A stretch of DNA of 64,000 nt from an uncultured Bacteroides sp. (GCA_937890825.1 CALADS010000022.1:40613-104612); one strand, 5' to 3'; shown: positions 16,077-23,940, counted from the stretch's first letter. Translations and numbers: made by a program. Notes: generated from the sequence alone by a model not told the origin.

Positions 16077-16310
16077 ATGAAAGTTTCAGAACCCGCAGTA
16101 GCTTACGACACAGTTTATGTGCAAGAACTGAAAGAAAGATTGAAATCATCCATTGATGCGATGGCTGATGCAACTAAGTTGGAGCAATGCTTGGGCTTTA
16201 TTGAAGGTCTGGACGAGGAGTACACGATGAGAACGGAACTTGCTCGGGGCATTACAGGAGAAGAACTTTTGGAGGGCTTGCGTCCCCGAATTAAAACACT
16301 GTTCCAATGA
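16077..16310 (+). CDS. Antitoxin-like protein, pair 1
   Basis: A 77-residue acidic, helical protein. Its first 40 residues (MKVSEPAVAYDTVYVQELKE and onward, then SIDAMADATKLEQCL) align closely with the protein at 17137, while the C-terminal part differs. The stop overlaps the next start (ATGA at 16307-16310), as usual for an antitoxin-toxin pair. Antitoxin identity is inferred from size, order, overlap and paralogy, not from a known DNA-binding motif. It has its own promoter, shared in sequence with pair 2. Confidence 0.65.
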   Translation: MKVSEPAVAYDTVYVQELKERLKSSIDAMADATKLEQCLGFIEGLDEEYTMRTELARGITGEELLEGLRPRIKTLFQ

Positions 16311-16624
16311 AAGTTTTATTTGCTCCGGAAGTCATAGATGATTTATATAATCTGGTGGAAATCCTTGTGAGGAAAGGTTATTTCGGAACTTATGACTTCG
16401 CTGTTTCCTATATTGAGGATTTAATAAATGACATCCAAGCGAATATTCATGTTTCGCTGAAAAAGAAGGCTCCGCTTTATTTCAATAAATACGGTAAAGA
16501 TTTGTATTATATAAAATGCCGGAAAAATTATCATACCACTTGGTATGTGTTTTTCAAGGTAATTGATGACACGTATCTGATTACTTTCATTTCTAACAAT
16601 CATGTAATCAGTCAATATCTTTAA
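16307..16624 (+). CDS. RelE/ParE-like toxin, pair 1
   Basis: A 105-residue protein with the RelE/ParE-type pattern: start F-A-P-E-V-I-D-D-L-Y-N-L, helical region, then strands KDLYYIKCRKNYHTTWYVFF and DDTYLITFISNNHV. Family members are mRNA interferases or gyrase inhibitors; which applies cannot be told here. It is translationally coupled to the upstream antitoxin by ATGA and followed 36 bp later by the deleted sugar-transferase gene. The sequence is clearly different from the pair-2 toxin although the antitoxins are related. Confidence 0.65.
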   Translation: MKVLFAPEVIDDLYNLVEILVRKGYFGTYDFAVSYIEDLINDIQANIHVSLKKKAPLYFNKYGKDLYYIKCRKNYHTTWYVFFKVIDDTYLITFISNNHVISQYL

Positions 16625-16660
16625 ACTTTTCTGATTAATTTAATAATCAATCAATAAATT

Positions 16661-17056
16661 ATGCTAATCAAATGGTTTTTCGACCGAGCGGCAGCGCTGT
16701 TCGGTCTGCTTTTGTTGTGGCCAGTGTTACTTATCGTGGCCATACTGGTGAAGGTAAAAATGCCGGGCGGTCCTGCTTTCTTTGTGCAGAAGCGGGTGGG
16801 GAAGGGCGGCAAGCTGTTCAAGTGCCATAAGTTTCGCACCATGACGGTGAATCATAACGGGTCTACCGTGTCGGTGGCGGGCGACAAACGGCCCATGCAG
16901 GAGATTGCCACGGAGTATAACGATACGGTGATTTATCCGGACAAAGTGCGGCTGAATTGCTACTACTACCGTCACTATAGCTTTATCAAGGATGTTGAAA
17001 TGATTTTTGCCACGGTGCTGGGCTTCAAGGTGAAGTTTGCCGGAGAAGAAGTATGA
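16661..17056 (+). CDS. Priming sugar transferase, internally deleted, probably inactive
   Basis: The 131 residues match both ends of a bacterial sugar transferase (PglC/WcaJ type, normally around 200 residues in this family). The N-terminal membrane segment and K-M-P-G-G-P-A-F-F-V-Q-K-R, K-C-H-K-F-R-T-M are present up to V-S-V-A-G-D near residue 74. The protein then jumps to K-R-P-M-Q-E-I-A-T-E-Y-N-D-T-V and the normal C-terminal tail. The D-E-L-P-Q-L and G-x-M-S-x-V-G-P-R-P core expected between them is absent. The frame is intact, so an in-frame deletion of roughly 70-80 codons is the simplest explanation. It lies between the two toxin-antitoxin pairs. Confidence 0.8.
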   Translation: MLIKWFFDRAAALFGLLLLWPVLLIVAILVKVKMPGGPAFFVQKRVGKGGKLFKCHKFRTMTVNHNGSTVSVAGDKRPMQEIATEYNDTVIYPDKVRLNCYYYRHYSFIKDVEMIFATVLGFKVKFAGEEV

Positions 17057-17079
17057 TTGCTTGGATTTTTTGCTGTTTG

Positions 17080-17111
17080 TTTGTTTATCTGATTCAGAAT
17101 ATGCATCTTTG
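17080..17111 (+). promoter_or_regulatory. Promoter of toxin-antitoxin pair 2
   Basis: A 32-bp element starting TTTGTTTATCTGATTC and ending GCATCTTTG, closely similar to the one at 16018-16049. It lies 25 bp before the antitoxin ATG. Confidence 0.6.
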
Positions 17112-17136
17112 TATGTAATAATAAAAGCAACGAATT

Positions 17137-17394
17137 ATGAAAGCATCAGAACCTACAGCTACTTATAATACAGCTTATATTCAAGGGCTAAAAAATCGTT
17201 TGATTGCATCTATAGATGCATCTACTGATGAAGATAAACTACGACAATGCTTGCATTTACTGGATTCTTCTAGTAAGGATATGCCTTGTGTATTTACGGA
17301 TGAAGAGTTCGAAGAAGAACTTCGCTTATCCGAAGAAAGTGGTTATGCCACGGAAGAGGATTTAAAAAGGGTATTCGGGAAATGGAATCTTTAA
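17137..17394 (+). CDS. Antitoxin-like protein, pair 2
   Basis: An 85-residue acidic protein related to the pair-1 antitoxin over its first half (MKASEPTATYNTAYIQGLKN, then SIDASTDEDKLRQCL) with a different acidic C-terminus (FEEELRLSEESGYATEEDLK). Its last 13 bases overlap the start of the toxin gene in another frame. In related families the N-terminal half handles oligomerisation or DNA binding and the C-terminal half neutralises the toxin, which would explain why only the N-terminal half is shared; this is inference. Confidence 0.7.
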   Translation: MKASEPTATYNTAYIQGLKNRLIASIDASTDEDKLRQCLHLLDSSSKDMPCVFTDEEFEEELRLSEESGYATEEDLKRVFGKWNL

Positions 17395-17675
17395 AAATTG
17401 TAGTTCTAAATAGAGCGCTGAATGCTATACAGAACACTTATGATTGGTATCGGATTAATTTGAGTATTTCTGCTGCCAATCATTTTAGAGAGGGTATCTA
17501 TAATACCATTGAAACTTTATCAAAAATGCCTTCTATTGGAAGGAAAGATGATTCATATAAAGGCAAGCAACAGTATTATAGTTTTTTATCTCATCCCAAA
17601 TATCGTATTGTATATCGTTATACAGATACTACACTTTATATCGTGGCTATTCGTGCTACGATGATGTCACTGTGA
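17382..17675 (+). CDS. ParE/RelE-family toxin, pair 2
   Basis: A 97-residue protein with the common ParE/RelE order: helix A-L-N-A-I-Q-N-T-Y-D-W-Y, helix F-R-E-G-I-Y-N-T-I-E-T-L-S-K-M-P-S-I-G-R and final strands KYRIVYRYTDTTLYIVAIRA. The I-V-A-I-R tail is typical of this fold. It starts inside the antitoxin gene (13-bp overlap), which implies coupled translation. A terminator follows at 17729-17764. Confidence 0.75.
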   Translation: MESLKIVVLNRALNAIQNTYDWYRINLSISAANHFREGIYNTIETLSKMPSIGRKDDSYKGKQQYYSFLSHPKYRIVYRYTDTTLYIVAIRATMMSL

Positions 17676-17728
17676 TGTCGATATTTTACGTTCTCAACTA
17701 ACTGAACTTCGTTGAAATAAATAAATTG

Positions 17729-17764
17729 GACCGGACAGCGTTGTTGTTCGGTCTTGTCTTTTTT
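17729..17764 (+). terminator. Terminator after toxin-antitoxin pair 2
   Basis: GACCG (17729-17733) pairs with CGGTC (17749-17753), with ACA/TGT pairing inside, followed by TTGTCTTTTTT. Confidence 0.65.
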
Positions 17765-17803
17765 GTGTCTTTGAAAATATTCAATCTTTACATTTTATAA
17801 AAA

Positions 17804-19084
17804 ATGGAAGAAAGAAAAACAATTTACCTCTGTCTGGCGCACATGTCAGAAGAGGGATGGGAACAGAAATATGTGAAAGAAGCCTTTGATACCAATTGGG
17901 TGGTACCAATGGGTCCCAATGTGAATGCTTTTGAGCAAGATTTGTCGAACTTTGCCAACGGATGCAGCGACGGTTCGCAGCTGGACCGCACCGTGGTGTG
18001 CCTGTCGGCGGGTACAGCAGCAGTACACCTGGCCTTGATTGGCTGTGGTGTGAAAGCTGGCGACGAGGTGTTGGTGCAGAGTTTTACGTTCTGTGCATCG
18101 TCGCACCCGATTACTTATCTGGGTGCCAAGCCGGTGTTTGTAGGTTCGGAAGCAGAAACATGGAACATGGATCCGGTGTTGCTGGAAAAGGCAATTCTGG
18201 ACCGCAAGGCGGTGACTGGTAGCTACCCCAAGGCCATCGTGCCGGTGGCACTGTATGGTATGCCGTATCGCATCGACGAAATCATGGCCATAGCAGAAAA
18301 ATATGGTATTCCGGTGGTGGAAGATGCAGCCGAGGGGTTGGGCTCTCGCTTCAATGGTCAGGTTTTGGGTACCTTTGGTAAGTATGGTGTTCTCTCGTTC
18401 AACGGGAATAAAATGATTACTACTTCGGGTGGCGGTGCGTTGATTTACCGCTCTAAGGAAGATGCCAACGAGGTGATGTGGTATGCTACGCAGGCCCGTG
18501 ATGCGTATCCGTATTACCAGCATACAGCCATCGGCTATAATTACCGTATGAGTAATGTATGTGCCGGTATCGGACGGGGGCAGATGAAGGTGGTGGATGC
18601 ACACATTGCTCATCACAAGCATGTGCAGTCTTTGTATGAAGAATTGTTGAAAGAAGTACCGGGAGTACATTTGCATTGCCAGCCGGCAGATTCTCGTTAT
18701 GACAGTAACTTCTGGCTGTGTGCAGCTACCTTGGATGCAGATGTGAAAATTCAGGGTCAGGAGAATGCATATAAGGAGGTTATTAAGACAGCAGTCGGTG
18801 GGGCTGCGGGGGTAATTCATGCGGTGGATTCTGCCACTACGGATTGCCAGCCGAATGAAAATGTAGAAGCCTTGCGTGTGTTTATGCTGGCCAAGAAAGT
18901 GGAATGCCGGCCGGTATGGAAGCCGATGCATAAGCAACCGGTGTATGAAGGGGCGGCAGTGTATACCAACGAAGTAGAAGAGGATATCTTTAAGGTAGGT
19001 TTCTGCTTGCCGGCCGGTCCGTATGTAACGGATGAGGATGTACGTTACATTGTGGATTGCATCAAGGAAGCTATTGTAAAATAA
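17804..19084 (+). CDS. DegT/DnrJ/EryC1-family PLP aminotransferase (PglE-like)
   Basis: A 426-residue sugar aminotransferase. The PLP lysine is K203 in SFNGNKMITTSGGG, with the ring-stacking acid D174 in VVEDAAEGLG and the phosphate site near SAGTAAVHLAL. Such enzymes aminate the 4-keto group of UDP-4-keto-6-deoxy sugars, as in UDP-bacillosamine synthesis. The normal partners would be a priming sugar transferase, an acetyltransferase and a 4,6-dehydratase; here the sugar transferase is deleted (16661) and only a GNAT tail remains (15715-16002). A segment of about 25 residues (VIKTAVGGAAGVIHAVDSAT) interrupts the usual C-terminal pattern before ECRPVWKPMHKQPVY. The gene itself looks intact. 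Confidence 0.9.
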   Translation: MEERKTIYLCLAHMSEEGWEQKYVKEAFDTNWVVPMGPNVNAFEQDLSNFANGCSDGSQLDRTVVCLSAGTAAVHLALIGCGVKAGDEVLVQSFTFCASSHPITYLGAKPVFVGSEAETWNMDPVLLEKAILDRKAVTGSYPKAIVPVALYGMPYRIDEIMAIAEKYGIPVVEDAAEGLGSRFNGQVLGTFGKYGVLSFNGNKMITTSGGGALIYRSKEDANEVMWYATQARDAYPYYQHTAIGYNYRMSNVCAGIGRGQMKVVDAHIAHHKHVQSLYEELLKEVPGVHLHCQPADSRYDSNFWLCAATLDADVKIQGQENAYKEVIKTAVGGAAGVIHAVDSATTDCQPNENVEALRVFMLAKKVECRPVWKPMHKQPVYEGAAVYTNEVEEDIFKVGFCLPAGPYVTDEDVRYIVDCIKEAIVK

Positions 19085-19098
19085 TTGGATAGAATGGC

Positions 19099-19473
19099 AT
19101 GATTTTTGATAAGAATTTTTTGGAGGAACTGCTGCAACAGGCGGCAGTTGCTCCTCGCTTACGGGTGAATCATGACTTGCGGAACTCGGCAGCAGACACG
19201 TCGCAGCGGATGCTGAATGCGCTGGCAGTAGGTACTGAGGTGCCTGTCCATCGCCACGAGGATACGGCTGAAACGGTGGTTTGTCTGTGCGGAAAACTGG
19301 TGGAAATTATTTACGAACAGGTAGACGGGTGTTTTGTGGAGCAGCAGCGAGTGTTACTTTGTCCGGCCGAGGGACTGCACGGTATGCAGGTTCCGGCAGG
19401 AGCCTGGCACTCCATCGAGGTGCTGGAACCGTCGGTAATCTTCGAGGCGAAGGACGGGGCGTACAAGGGGTAG
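19099..19473 (+). CDS. wbuC: WbuC-family cupin protein, copy 2
   Basis: A 124-residue cupin nearly the same as copy 1 at both ends (NSAADTSQRMLNALAVGT; final HGMQVPAGAWHSIEVLEP) but shorter in the middle by about 16 residues and with scattered substitutions in its first two thirds. From 19357 it is base-for-base identical to copy 1, so this end was recently copied or converted. It follows the aminotransferase by 14 bp and likely shares its transcript. WbuC function is not settled; the family is tied to O-antigen and capsule clusters. Confidence 0.85.
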   Translation: MIFDKNFLEELLQQAAVAPRLRVNHDLRNSAADTSQRMLNALAVGTEVPVHRHEDTAETVVCLCGKLVEIIYEQVDGCFVEQQRVLLCPAEGLHGMQVPAGAWHSIEVLEPSVIFEAKDGAYKG

Positions 19474-19500
19474 CGTGCTGACAGCTGCCGTACTACAGAT

Positions 19501-19551
19501 GAAAGGTCTTTTTCAAAGGGGGTTCCCTTTGGGAAAGACCTTTCTTCGTTT
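19501..19551 (+). terminator. Terminator after wbuC copy 2
   Basis: Same hairpin as 15376-15426 (offset 4125): GAAAGGTCTTT/AAAGACCTTTC with a nested CAAAGGG/CCCTTTG stem and TTCGTTT after it. Confidence 0.7.
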
Positions 19552-19578
19552 ATCCCGGTAAACGTCTGAACGGATGCC

Positions 19579-19609
19579 TTGCATTTTTCATAGCTAATCG
19601 CTATCTTTG
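19579..19609 (+). promoter_or_regulatory. Promoter of the second AAA-ATPase gene
   Basis: TTG, 20-bp spacer and TATCTTTG, identical to the element at 15454-15484; the ATG follows at 19628. Confidence 0.7.
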
Positions 19610-19627
19610 TGAAAATATCCGTAGAAT

Positions 19628-21385
19628 ATGAACGAACCGTATCAAATGCCTAAGCGCAAACGCATTCCGTATGGGATGATGAATTTTGTGGATGTCCGCG
19701 AACGTGACTGCTATTTCGTGGACAAGACCTCCTTTATTCCGGCTTTGGAGGCTTCCAATATGTTTTTCTTCTTTATCCGTCCGCGCCGGTTCGGAAAGAG
19801 CCTGACACTTACTATGCTACAGCATTATTATGATGTGCTGGACAGGGATAATTTTGAGAAGTGGTATGGCGGGCTGTACATCGGGCAACATCCTACGCCG
19901 GAGCGGAACTCTTATCTGGTTATCAGTCTGGATTTTGCCGAGGTATTGGCGGACATCCATAATTACAGTTCTTCGCTGGATGCCTATTGCAACACGGAAT
20001 TCAGAAGTTTTTGCCGACGTTATGCGGAGTATCTGCCCGACGGCATGATGGAGGAACTTTGCCAGAAAGAAGGGGCGGTGGAGCAACTTTCTTTTCTGCA
20101 TAAACGATGTGGGGAGGCTGGGCTTCAGATTTACCTGTTCATCGATGAGTATGACCATTTCACGAATAAGATTCTTGCGGAACCTGATTGCCTGAATGAC
20201 TACCGAAGCGAGACGCACGGCACGGGCTATCTGCGCAGCTTCTTTGATGCGGTGAAGGCGGGGACGAAGACGGCCATCAAGCGGGTATTCGTGACGGGTG
20301 TCAGCCCGGTGACGATGGACGACCTGACCAGCGGTTTCAACATCGGCACGAACTACAGCCTGTCGCCTGAGTTCAACGAGCTGGTGGGCTTTACGGAAGC
20401 GGATGTGCGGGCCATGCTGGATTATTATGCCACGACCTGCGAATTTCATCACACCACGGATCAGCTGATAGAAATCATGAAGCCGTGGTACGACAATTAC
20501 TGTTTTGCCAAGCAGAGCTATGGGCGCACCACGATGTACAACAGCAACATGGTGCTGTATTTCGTGGATAATTATATCCGTAACGGCGGGGAGGTGCCTG
20601 ATAATATGCTGGAAGAGAACATCCGGGTGGATTACAACAAGCTGAGGATGCTGATACGCAAGGACAAGGAGTTTGCAAACGATGCTTCTATCATCCAGAC
20701 CATCGTGCAGCAGGGGTATATTACCGGGGAACTGAAAACCGGCTTCCCGGCGGAACAGCTCAATCATCCGGATAACTTCATCAGTCTGCTGTATTATTTC
20801 GGTATGCTGACCATCGACGGTATGAAAGAGGGAAATGTCAAACTGAGCATTCCGAACCAGGTGGTGAGGGAGCAGTTGTACGGCTATCTGCTGTCTACCT
20901 ATCAGGAGAATGGGTTGTCTGTTCCTTCCATGGAGCTTCGCCGGCAGTATCAGGCCATGGCATTCCGGGGAGTGTGGCAGGACTTTTTCCAATACATAGC
21001 CGATAGCATCCGGACGTATTCTTCGCAGCGCGACAAGCAGAAAGGGGAGTATTATGTGCACGGTTTTACGCTGGCCATGACGGCTCAGAATCCGTTCTAC
21101 CGTCCGGTGTCTGAACTGGACAACCAGGAGGGGTATGCGGATATCTTTCTGCTTCCCTTGCTGGATATTTATAAGGATATGCAGCACAGCTACATCGTGG
21201 AACTGAAATATGCCAAGAGCGGCGACAGCGCGGAGCGTGTGGAGGAACTGCGGCAGAAAGGCATTGTGCAGGCCAACCGCTATGCGGATACTGAAGTGGT
21301 GCGCCGACACGTGGGGCCTACGCAACTGCACAAGCTGGTGGTGGTGTTTCGCGGCGTAGAAATGGCGGTGTGTGAGGAAGTGTGA
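19628..21385 (+). CDS. AAA-ATPase-like protein with PD-(D/E)XK nuclease end, second type
   Basis: A 585-residue member of the AAA-ATPase-like/DUF1703 superfamily. The N-terminus has KRKRIPYGMMNFVDVRERDC, the P-loop variant RPRRFGKS lies at 51-58 and Walker B at LFIDEYDH. The nuclease-type residues are D505 and E525-L-K527, followed by a conserved Q. It is a separate subfamily from the protein at 10107, with little similarity outside the motifs. It has its own promoter inside the 280-bp repeat and ends at a strong bidirectional terminator. Function of the family is unproven. A broken relative lies at 15503. Confidence 0.85.
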   Translation: MNEPYQMPKRKRIPYGMMNFVDVRERDCYFVDKTSFIPALEASNMFFFFIRPRRFGKSLTLTMLQHYYDVLDRDNFEKWYGGLYIGQHPTPERNSYLVISLDFAEVLADIHNYSSSLDAYCNTEFRSFCRRYAEYLPDGMMEELCQKEGAVEQLSFLHKRCGEAGLQIYLFIDEYDHFTNKILAEPDCLNDYRSETHGTGYLRSFFDAVKAGTKTAIKRVFVTGVSPVTMDDLTSGFNIGTNYSLSPEFNELVGFTEADVRAMLDYYATTCEFHHTTDQLIEIMKPWYDNYCFAKQSYGRTTMYNSNMVLYFVDNYIRNGGEVPDNMLEENIRVDYNKLRMLIRKDKEFANDASIIQTIVQQGYITGELKTGFPAEQLNHPDNFISLLYYFGMLTIDGMKEGNVKLSIPNQVVREQLYGYLLSTYQENGLSVPSMELRRQYQAMAFRGVWQDFFQYIADSIRTYSSQRDKQKGEYYVHGFTLAMTAQNPFYRPVSELDNQEGYADIFLLPLLDIYKDMQHSYIVELKYAKSGDSAERVEELRQKGIVQANRYADTEVVRRHVGPTQLHKLVVVFRGVEMAVCEEV

Positions 21386-21398
21386 ATCGGAAGAATAT

Positions 21399-21460
21399 AA
21401 AATAACCCTGTTCGTTTTTTCTTGGGTGACCCGGAAAAAAGGAACAGGGTTATTTTTTTT
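21399..21460. terminator. Strong bidirectional terminator
   Basis: AAAATAACCCTGTTC (21399-21413) pairs perfectly with GAACAGGGTTATTTT (21442-21456), with TTTTTTC/GAAAAAA-type and GGGT/ACCC pairing inside, and T runs on both strands. It separates the convergent ATPase and outer-membrane genes. Confidence 0.85.
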
Positions 21461-21463
21461 GGT

Positions 21464-22150
21464 TTACTTGGTCAAATCGAAAAGATAGGTCAGCTTGGCT
21501 ACGATGACGCCGTGGGCAGAGCGCGAGAAGTAGTCTTTCTTGGTGCTCTTGTAGAAATCGGAGAGGGCGTAGTAGTAACGGCCTTCGAGCAGGAAGTGGC
21601 CTGCCTTGGTGCGCAGCTCCAGACCGGCACCGCCTGTGATGCCGTAGTCGAACTTGTTCTCTACGGGTTTGGTATGCTGTTCTACCGTGATGCCGGAATA
21701 GTCGGACCAGTTGCCGCTCTGGGTGTGGCTGTCGCCGATGAAGAATCCTACCTGCGGACCGGCATGGATGAAGAATTGCAGGCCGCGGTCTTTACCGAAC
21801 GCCAGGTGAGCCAGGAAGGGAATCTCGATGTAGTTCATCTTCCGGGTGTATTGCAGTTCGGGGAAATCTTCGTAGTATTCGTCCCATCCGCGCTGGGAGA
21901 AGTTGACTTCCAATTGGGCACCGCAAATCATCTTGAAGTATTTCTCGCAGATGTAGCGGGCGGTGATGCCGCTGTTGATGCCCTTGAGGTTCTGCTGGCG
22001 CACCGTGGGCGAGAAGCTGACGGAGCTGATGTTGACACCTCCGTTTACGCCGATGGCAAAGTTGTTGCGCTGTTCGCCTACCTGCGCCTGCAGGGAAAGG
22101 GTGGACGCTGCGAGCAGAGCGGCGCCCAGTAGGATATGCTTCAGGTTCAT
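21464..22150 (-). CDS. Outer-membrane beta-barrel protein (PorT-like)
   Basis: A 228-residue protein with a signal peptide (about residues 1-22, ending LQAQ) followed by alternating amphipathic strands and aromatic-rich turns typical of the Bacteroidetes outer-membrane beta-barrel family; the tail V-A-K-L-T-Y-L-F-D-L fits a final barrel strand. The ligand or role is unknown. It begins two bases after the stop of the LysM/receptor-like gene, so the two form an operon and may work as a periplasm-outer membrane pair. Confidence 0.8.
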   Translation of the reverse strand: MNLKHILLGAALLAASTLSLQAQVGEQRNNFAIGVNGGVNISSVSFSPTVRQQNLKGINSGITARYICEKYFKMICGAQLEVNFSQRGWDEYYEDFPELQYTRKMNYIEIPFLAHLAFGKDRGLQFFIHAGPQVGFFIGDSHTQSGNWSDYSGITVEQHTKPVENKFDYGITGGAGLELRTKAGHFLLEGRYYYALSDFYKSTKKDYFSRSAHGVIVAKLTYLFDLTK

Positions 22151-22152
22151 AA

Positions 22153-23940
22153 TCAGTCAAAATCAAGTTTTATCAGTTCGAAATTCTTGGTGAATCGCAC
22201 GAAGAACACTTTCCGGTTGATGAAGCCGCCCCAGTTGTTGACGCGCTGGAACTTGAATCCGGTCTGGATGGGGGTGAGGTTCATCTGCTGCAGGTGGTTC
22301 TCCAGCTCGCTGCCATAGGTTGACAGGCCTTTCAGGAAGAAGTAGCCGGTGTCGAAACCCAGCATACCGTACTTGGGGTAGCGGTCGTCCATCTCCTTGC
22401 CGTACCAGCGGCGGTACTGGTGGGTGAAGTTCTTGGCTGCCGGAAAGAGGGTATTCGTATAGAACGACGAATAGAAATAGGTGTCCAGCTCGAAGAACGC
22501 ATCCAGATAGTCGTTGGTATAGGTTTGCCATTCGGGGTAACCGAACAGGTGGATGGGAGTTTCGGGAGTGTCGCGCACCAGCAGCGTGAGCTGCGGCAGG
22601 GCCTTGATGAGTACGGGGTTGCTGCCGGAGGTGGGGATGAAGACGTTGGTGCGGTCGGCACGCAACAAGGCTTTCATCGTTTCCATCGGGGCATCTTCGG
22701 ATACGGAGGTCATCGGGATGGAGTGGCTGCGCAGCTCTTCCTTCAGGCCTTTGATGAATTCGGCTTTCTCGCGGGTGCCCGACGTGGCTTCGATGAAGAT
22801 GACGTGGGCGCGGGGGAACTGGCGCAGGAAGTGATCGTAGACCTCGGAGTAGAGATACGACTGCGGGGTGTTGATCTGGTAGATGGCCGGGTTATTGAAC
22901 ACGGTATTGTCTTTCGACGTGAACGGGATGACCAGACGGATGTGGTGCTGCTCGGCAAACGCGGCCAGGGGCTTGATTTGCTGTTGCTGCAACGGACCGA
23001 AGATGATGTCCATGTCTGTCAGCTCTTTCTTGCGGAGGATGTTCCGGAGAGAGGCCTCGTCGCTACCGGAATGGTAGGTGTAGAGGTCGAGCGAGGTGCC
23101 GGTGCGCTTCAGGCTGTCTACGGCCATCAGGAAGCCTTCGTAGTATTCCACCATGCGGGCGGATTCGTTCCGGCTGGAGCCGCCGGGAAGAAGGGGCAGG
23201 ATGACGGCGGCCCGGATGGTGCCGAGGCGCTCGGTTTTCTGCTTGTTTTGTTCGAACAGTTCGCTGTTGGACAAGGGGGGCTGTACCGTGGTCTCCGGAC
23301 GGTAGAAGTCGGCCTTGGGATGGGGAATGCACAGGAAGGAGCCTTTCTTGATTTTGGTCTGGCCTTTCAGTTCGGGATTGGCTTCAATCAGTTCCTGCTC
23401 GGTGAGGTGGTATTGGCGGCTGATGCTGAACACCGTCTCCTTGCGCTTGACGCGGTGCATATCCTGGCAGCGGGATTCTACGGGTCCCTGTATGGACGGA
23501 GCGGCTACTGCCTGCGCTGCGGGGGCGTCGGCCTGCTGCGGATGGGATACCACCGGTATACGTACCACCTGCCCGATGCGGAAATTGGCGGCACTCAGGC
23601 CGGGATTGGCATCGCAGATCTCTTTCGAAGACAGGTGGTAGAGCTGGCTCAGGCGGTAGAGTGTGTCTCCCTGACGGATGGTGTGGAAGGTCTCTTGCTG
23701 CTGGTTGCTGCCCTGACGAGGAATGCGCAGGGTGTGGCCTGCATAGATCTGCTTGTCGCTGCCGGGATTCAATAGGATGATATCGTTCTTGCTGACTCCG
23801 TACATGCTGGCGATGGAATAGAGGCTCTGGCCTTTCTCTATGGTGTGCAGGATGTAGGTCTGGTTCTCTTGCGCATAGGTGGCATGGCCCCATCCACCGG
23901 CAAGGAGTAGCGTACAGATGATTCGCTGAACTGTTTTCAT
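22153..23940 (-). CDS. LysM-repeat protein with periplasmic receptor-like domain
   Basis: A 595-residue exported protein. A signal peptide (about 1-24) is followed by three LysM domains near residues 29-72, 82-128 and 160-207, each with the G-x-T/S-L-Y-x-(I/L)-S pattern, which bind N-acetylglucosamine-containing glycans such as peptidoglycan. Residues about 240-580 look like a type-1 periplasmic binding fold (KTERLGTIRAAVILPLLPGG, later DIIFGPLQQQQIKPLAAFAE), as in amino-acid ABC receptors and LpoA-like proteins. No transporter genes adjoin it, so a structural or regulatory cell-wall role is more likely; this is inference. It is divergent from uvrA. Confidence 0.85.
   Translation of the reverse strand: MKTVQRIICTLLLAGGWGHATYAQENQTYILHTIEKGQSLYSIASMYGVSKNDIILLNPGSDKQIYAGHTLRIPRQGSNQQQETFHTIRQGDTLYRLSQLYHLSSKEICDANPGLSAANFRIGQVVRIPVVSHPQQADAPAAQAVAAPSIQGPVESRCQDMHRVKRKETVFSISRQYHLTEQELIEANPELKGQTKIKKGSFLCIPHPKADFYRPETTVQPPLSNSELFEQNKQKTERLGTIRAAVILPLLPGGSSRNESARMVEYYEGFLMAVDSLKRTGTSLDLYTYHSGSDEASLRNILRKKELTDMDIIFGPLQQQQIKPLAAFAEQHHIRLVIPFTSKDNTVFNNPAIYQINTPQSYLYSEVYDHFLRQFPRAHVIFIEATSGTREKAEFIKGLKEELRSHSIPMTSVSEDAPMETMKALLRADRTNVFIPTSGSNPVLIKALPQLTLLVRDTPETPIHLFGYPEWQTYTNDYLDAFFELDTYFYSSFYTNTLFPAAKNFTHQYRRWYGKEMDDRYPKYGMLGFDTGYFFLKGLSTYGSELENHLQQMNLTPIQTGFKFQRVNNWGGFINRKVFFVRFTKNFELIKLDFD

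Larger units (their letters stand above)
19357..19636 (+). repeat. 280-bp exact direct repeat, copy B
   Basis: Identical to 15232-15511. It spans the wbuC copy 2 tail, terminator, promoter and first nine bases of the intact ATPase gene. Similarity continues beyond 19636 with substitutions and indels. Confidence 0.9.

Noticed and set aside
19817..21331. 504-residue open frame on the minus strand
   Set aside because: Antisense to the second AAA-ATPase gene, whose motifs are unmistakable.
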